The notes under the pieces were generated by a model. It was not told where the DNA came from and searched no databases. It saw only the letters and a program-made list of their open reading frames with translations. From the NCBI GenBank assembly GCA_023384315.1, contig JAHDWY010000055.1, forward strand, positions 5,643-12,283: DNA of 6,641 nucleotides. The letters are read 5' to 3'. Positions within the stretch are counted from its first letter, which is position 1. Every line of letters starts with the position of its first letter. Position numbers and translations under genes: made by a program. This DNA is from Candidatus Hydrogenedentota bacterium. Lineage in GTDB: Bacteria; Hydrogenedentota; Hydrogenedentia; Hydrogenedentales; SLHB01. Below are positions 5,389 to 6,641 of this stretch, piece by piece.

Positions 5389-6641
5389 CTACGCGAGGAT
5401 TGGGTTTACCACGTTGCCGAAGACGTCGGTGAGGCGGAAGTCGCGGCCCTGGTAGCGGTAGGTCAGTTTTTTGTGATCGATGCCGAGGCAATGGAGCAGG
5501 GTCGCGTGGAAGTCGTGGACGTGGACCGGATTCTCCACGGCGTTGTAGCCGAGTTCGTCGGTGTTGCCGTAGGTGATGCCGGGTTGGATGCCGCCGCCGG
5601 CCATCCAGATGGAGAAACCGCGGATGTGATGGTCGCGGCCGTCGCCGTGGGCCATGGGGGTGCGGCCGAACTCGCCGCCCCAGACGACCAGCGTGTCTTC
5701 GAGCATGCCGCGCTGTTTCAGGTCCAGGACCAATGCGGTCGTGGCCTGATCGACGAGCTTGGCGGTAGTCGCCGTACCAGCCTTGACGCCGCCGTGATGA
5801 TCCCAGCCGCGATGGTAGAGCTGAATGAAGCGCACGCCGCGTTCGGCGAGCCGCCGCGCGAGGAGGCAGTTCGATGCGAAGGACCCGTCGCCGCCCTCGG
5901 TACCGTAGAGGTCGCGAATGTATTGCGGTTCGCTGGAAAAATCGACGAGTTCCGGAACACTTGCCTGCATCTTGAAGGCCATCTCGTACTGGCTGATGCG
6001 CGTGGCGATTTCGGGGTCGTCGACCGTATCCTGGCGCATGCGATTGAGTTCGCCGACGGCGTCCACAATATCGCGCTGCTGGTCGTTCGACACGCCGCCG
6101 GGCCGGCTCACGTAGAGCACAGGATCGCCCTTGGACTGAAACTGCACGCCCTGAAACTTGCTGGGCAGGAAGCCGCTGTGCCACTGGCGCGCGGCGATGG
6201 GCTGATTCTGGCCGCCGCCCGCGGAGGTGAGCACGACGTAACCCGGCAGGTTCTGCGTCTCGCTGCCGAGTCCGTAGAGCACCCAGGAGCCCATGCTGGG
6301 ACGGCCGGAGATCGACGTGCCGGTGTTCATGAAGGTGTGGGCGGGATCGTGGTTGATCTGTTCCGTCTGCATCGAGCGGACGATGCAGATGTCATCGGCG
6401 ATCTTCGCCATGTGGGGAAAAATTTCGCTGATCTGCTGTCCCGATTTTCCGCAGGTGTTGAAGTTGTGCTGCGGCCCGAAGCACTTCAGTTCTTTGCCCT
6501 GCAATTGGGCGATGGGCTGGCCTTGCGTGAAGGATTCTGGCATGGGCTGGCCGTGGAGTTCGCCGAGCTTGGGCTTGGGATCGAAGGTCTCCAGATGAGA
6601 AGGCCCACCTGCCATGCAGAGATGGATCACGCGCTTCGCCT
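5389..6641 (-). CDS. DUF1501 domain protein (5' partial)
   Basis: This is a member of the DUF1501 family, alkaline-phosphatase/sulfatase-fold proteins expanded in planctomycetes and related bacteria. They are usually exported by the twin-arginine route and often encoded beside DUF1553 or cytochrome-containing partners; their biochemical role is unproven. Numbering from the GTG at 6630, family hallmarks in order are MAGGPSHLETFD (6-17), HDPAHTFMNTG (94-104), WDHHGG (276-281), GGEFGRTP (318-325), DGRDHHIRGFSIWMAGGG (330-347) and HDFHATLLHCLG (372-383). The His/Asp clusters are candidate metal ligands. The frame stays open upstream (A-K-R before V-I-H-L), so GTG 6630 is internal and roughly 50-60 residues, including any signal peptide, lie beyond the right edge. 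The C-terminus (VVNPILA, stop TAG) is complete. It precedes the aldolase gene by 84 bases and may head or continue an operon from outside the window. Confidence 0.93.
   Translation of the reverse strand, partial: AKRVIHLCMAGGPSHLETFDPKPKLGELHGQPMPESFTQGQPIAQLQGKELKCFGPQHNFNTCGKSGQQISEIFPHMAKIADDICIVRSMQTEQINHDPAHTFMNTGTSISGRPSMGSWVLYGLGSETQNLPGYVVLTSAGGGQNQPIAARQWHSGFLPSKFQGVQFQSKGDPVLYVSRPGGVSNDQQRDIVDAVGELNRMRQDTVDDPEIATRISQYEMAFKMQASVPELVDFSSEPQYIRDLYGTEGGDGSFASNCLLARRLAERGVRFIQLYHRGWDHHGGVKAGTATTAKLVDQATTALVLDLKQRGMLEDTLVVWGGEFGRTPMAHGDGRDHHIRGFSIWMAGGGIQPGITYGNTDELGYNAVENPVHVHDFHATLLHCLGIDHKKLTYRYQGRDFRLTDVFGNVVNPILA

Noticed and set aside
5291..6184. 297-codon - strand frame overlapping the DUF1501 gene
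   Set aside because: The Arg/Pro-rich translation is typical of a wrong frame of G+C-rich DNA; the overlapping frame has unmistakable DUF1501 motifs.
6628..6630. GTG as the DUF1501 start codon
   Set aside because: The upstream codons in frame (A-K-R) continue the family's conserved lead into V-I-H-L, so the codon is internal.

Overview
The window looks like a piece of a G+C-rich bacterial chromosome from the Planctomycetes/Lentisphaerae/Hydrogenedentota neighbourhood. The main evidence is a DUF1501 protein of the kind that is expanded in planctomycetes and relatives. The sugar-catabolism genes beside it and the G+C-rich coding with GTG starts fit this. The exact phylum cannot be settled from this stretch alone.

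Layout: (1) Bases 3-1952 (+) hold the C-terminal two thirds of a GH38 alpha-mannosidase; its N-terminal catalytic region lies off the left edge. (2) Bases 1953-2566 are non-coding. They hold a GATTGCG tandem repeat, a 9-bp-period ATGGAC repeat, a GC hairpin, and a 230-bp palindromic element (2265-2494) whose two halves are diverged mirror copies with paired changes that keep the stems. (3) Bases 2567-3163 (-) are an AT-richer gene for a HEPN-like protein (R-N-x3-H motif). An N-terminal zinc ribbon is cut off from it by one in-frame TAG, so it is either a pseudogene or a gene restarting downstream. (4) Bases 3226-4212 (-) encode a beta-phosphoglucomutase-like HAD hydrolase with an unexplained ~83-residue N-terminal extension. 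(5) Bases 4315-5304 (-) encode a DapA/NanA-family class I aldolase that keeps the Schiff-base Lys and the Tyr but not the Thr-Thr-Gly-Glu motif. (6) Bases 5389-6641 (-) encode a DUF1501 protein whose N-terminus is cut by the right edge.

The three right-hand genes run the same way with gaps of 84 and 102 bases and could form one transcription unit. An aldolase plus a HAD phosphatase next to an alpha-mannosidase suggests carbohydrate or sugar-acid breakdown, but no substrate can be named. The left and right blocks converge on the repeat-filled intergenic region, where the AT-richer HEPN-like gene sits like an insertion. The most unusual items are the palindromic element and the zinc-ribbon/HEPN gene with its amber codon.
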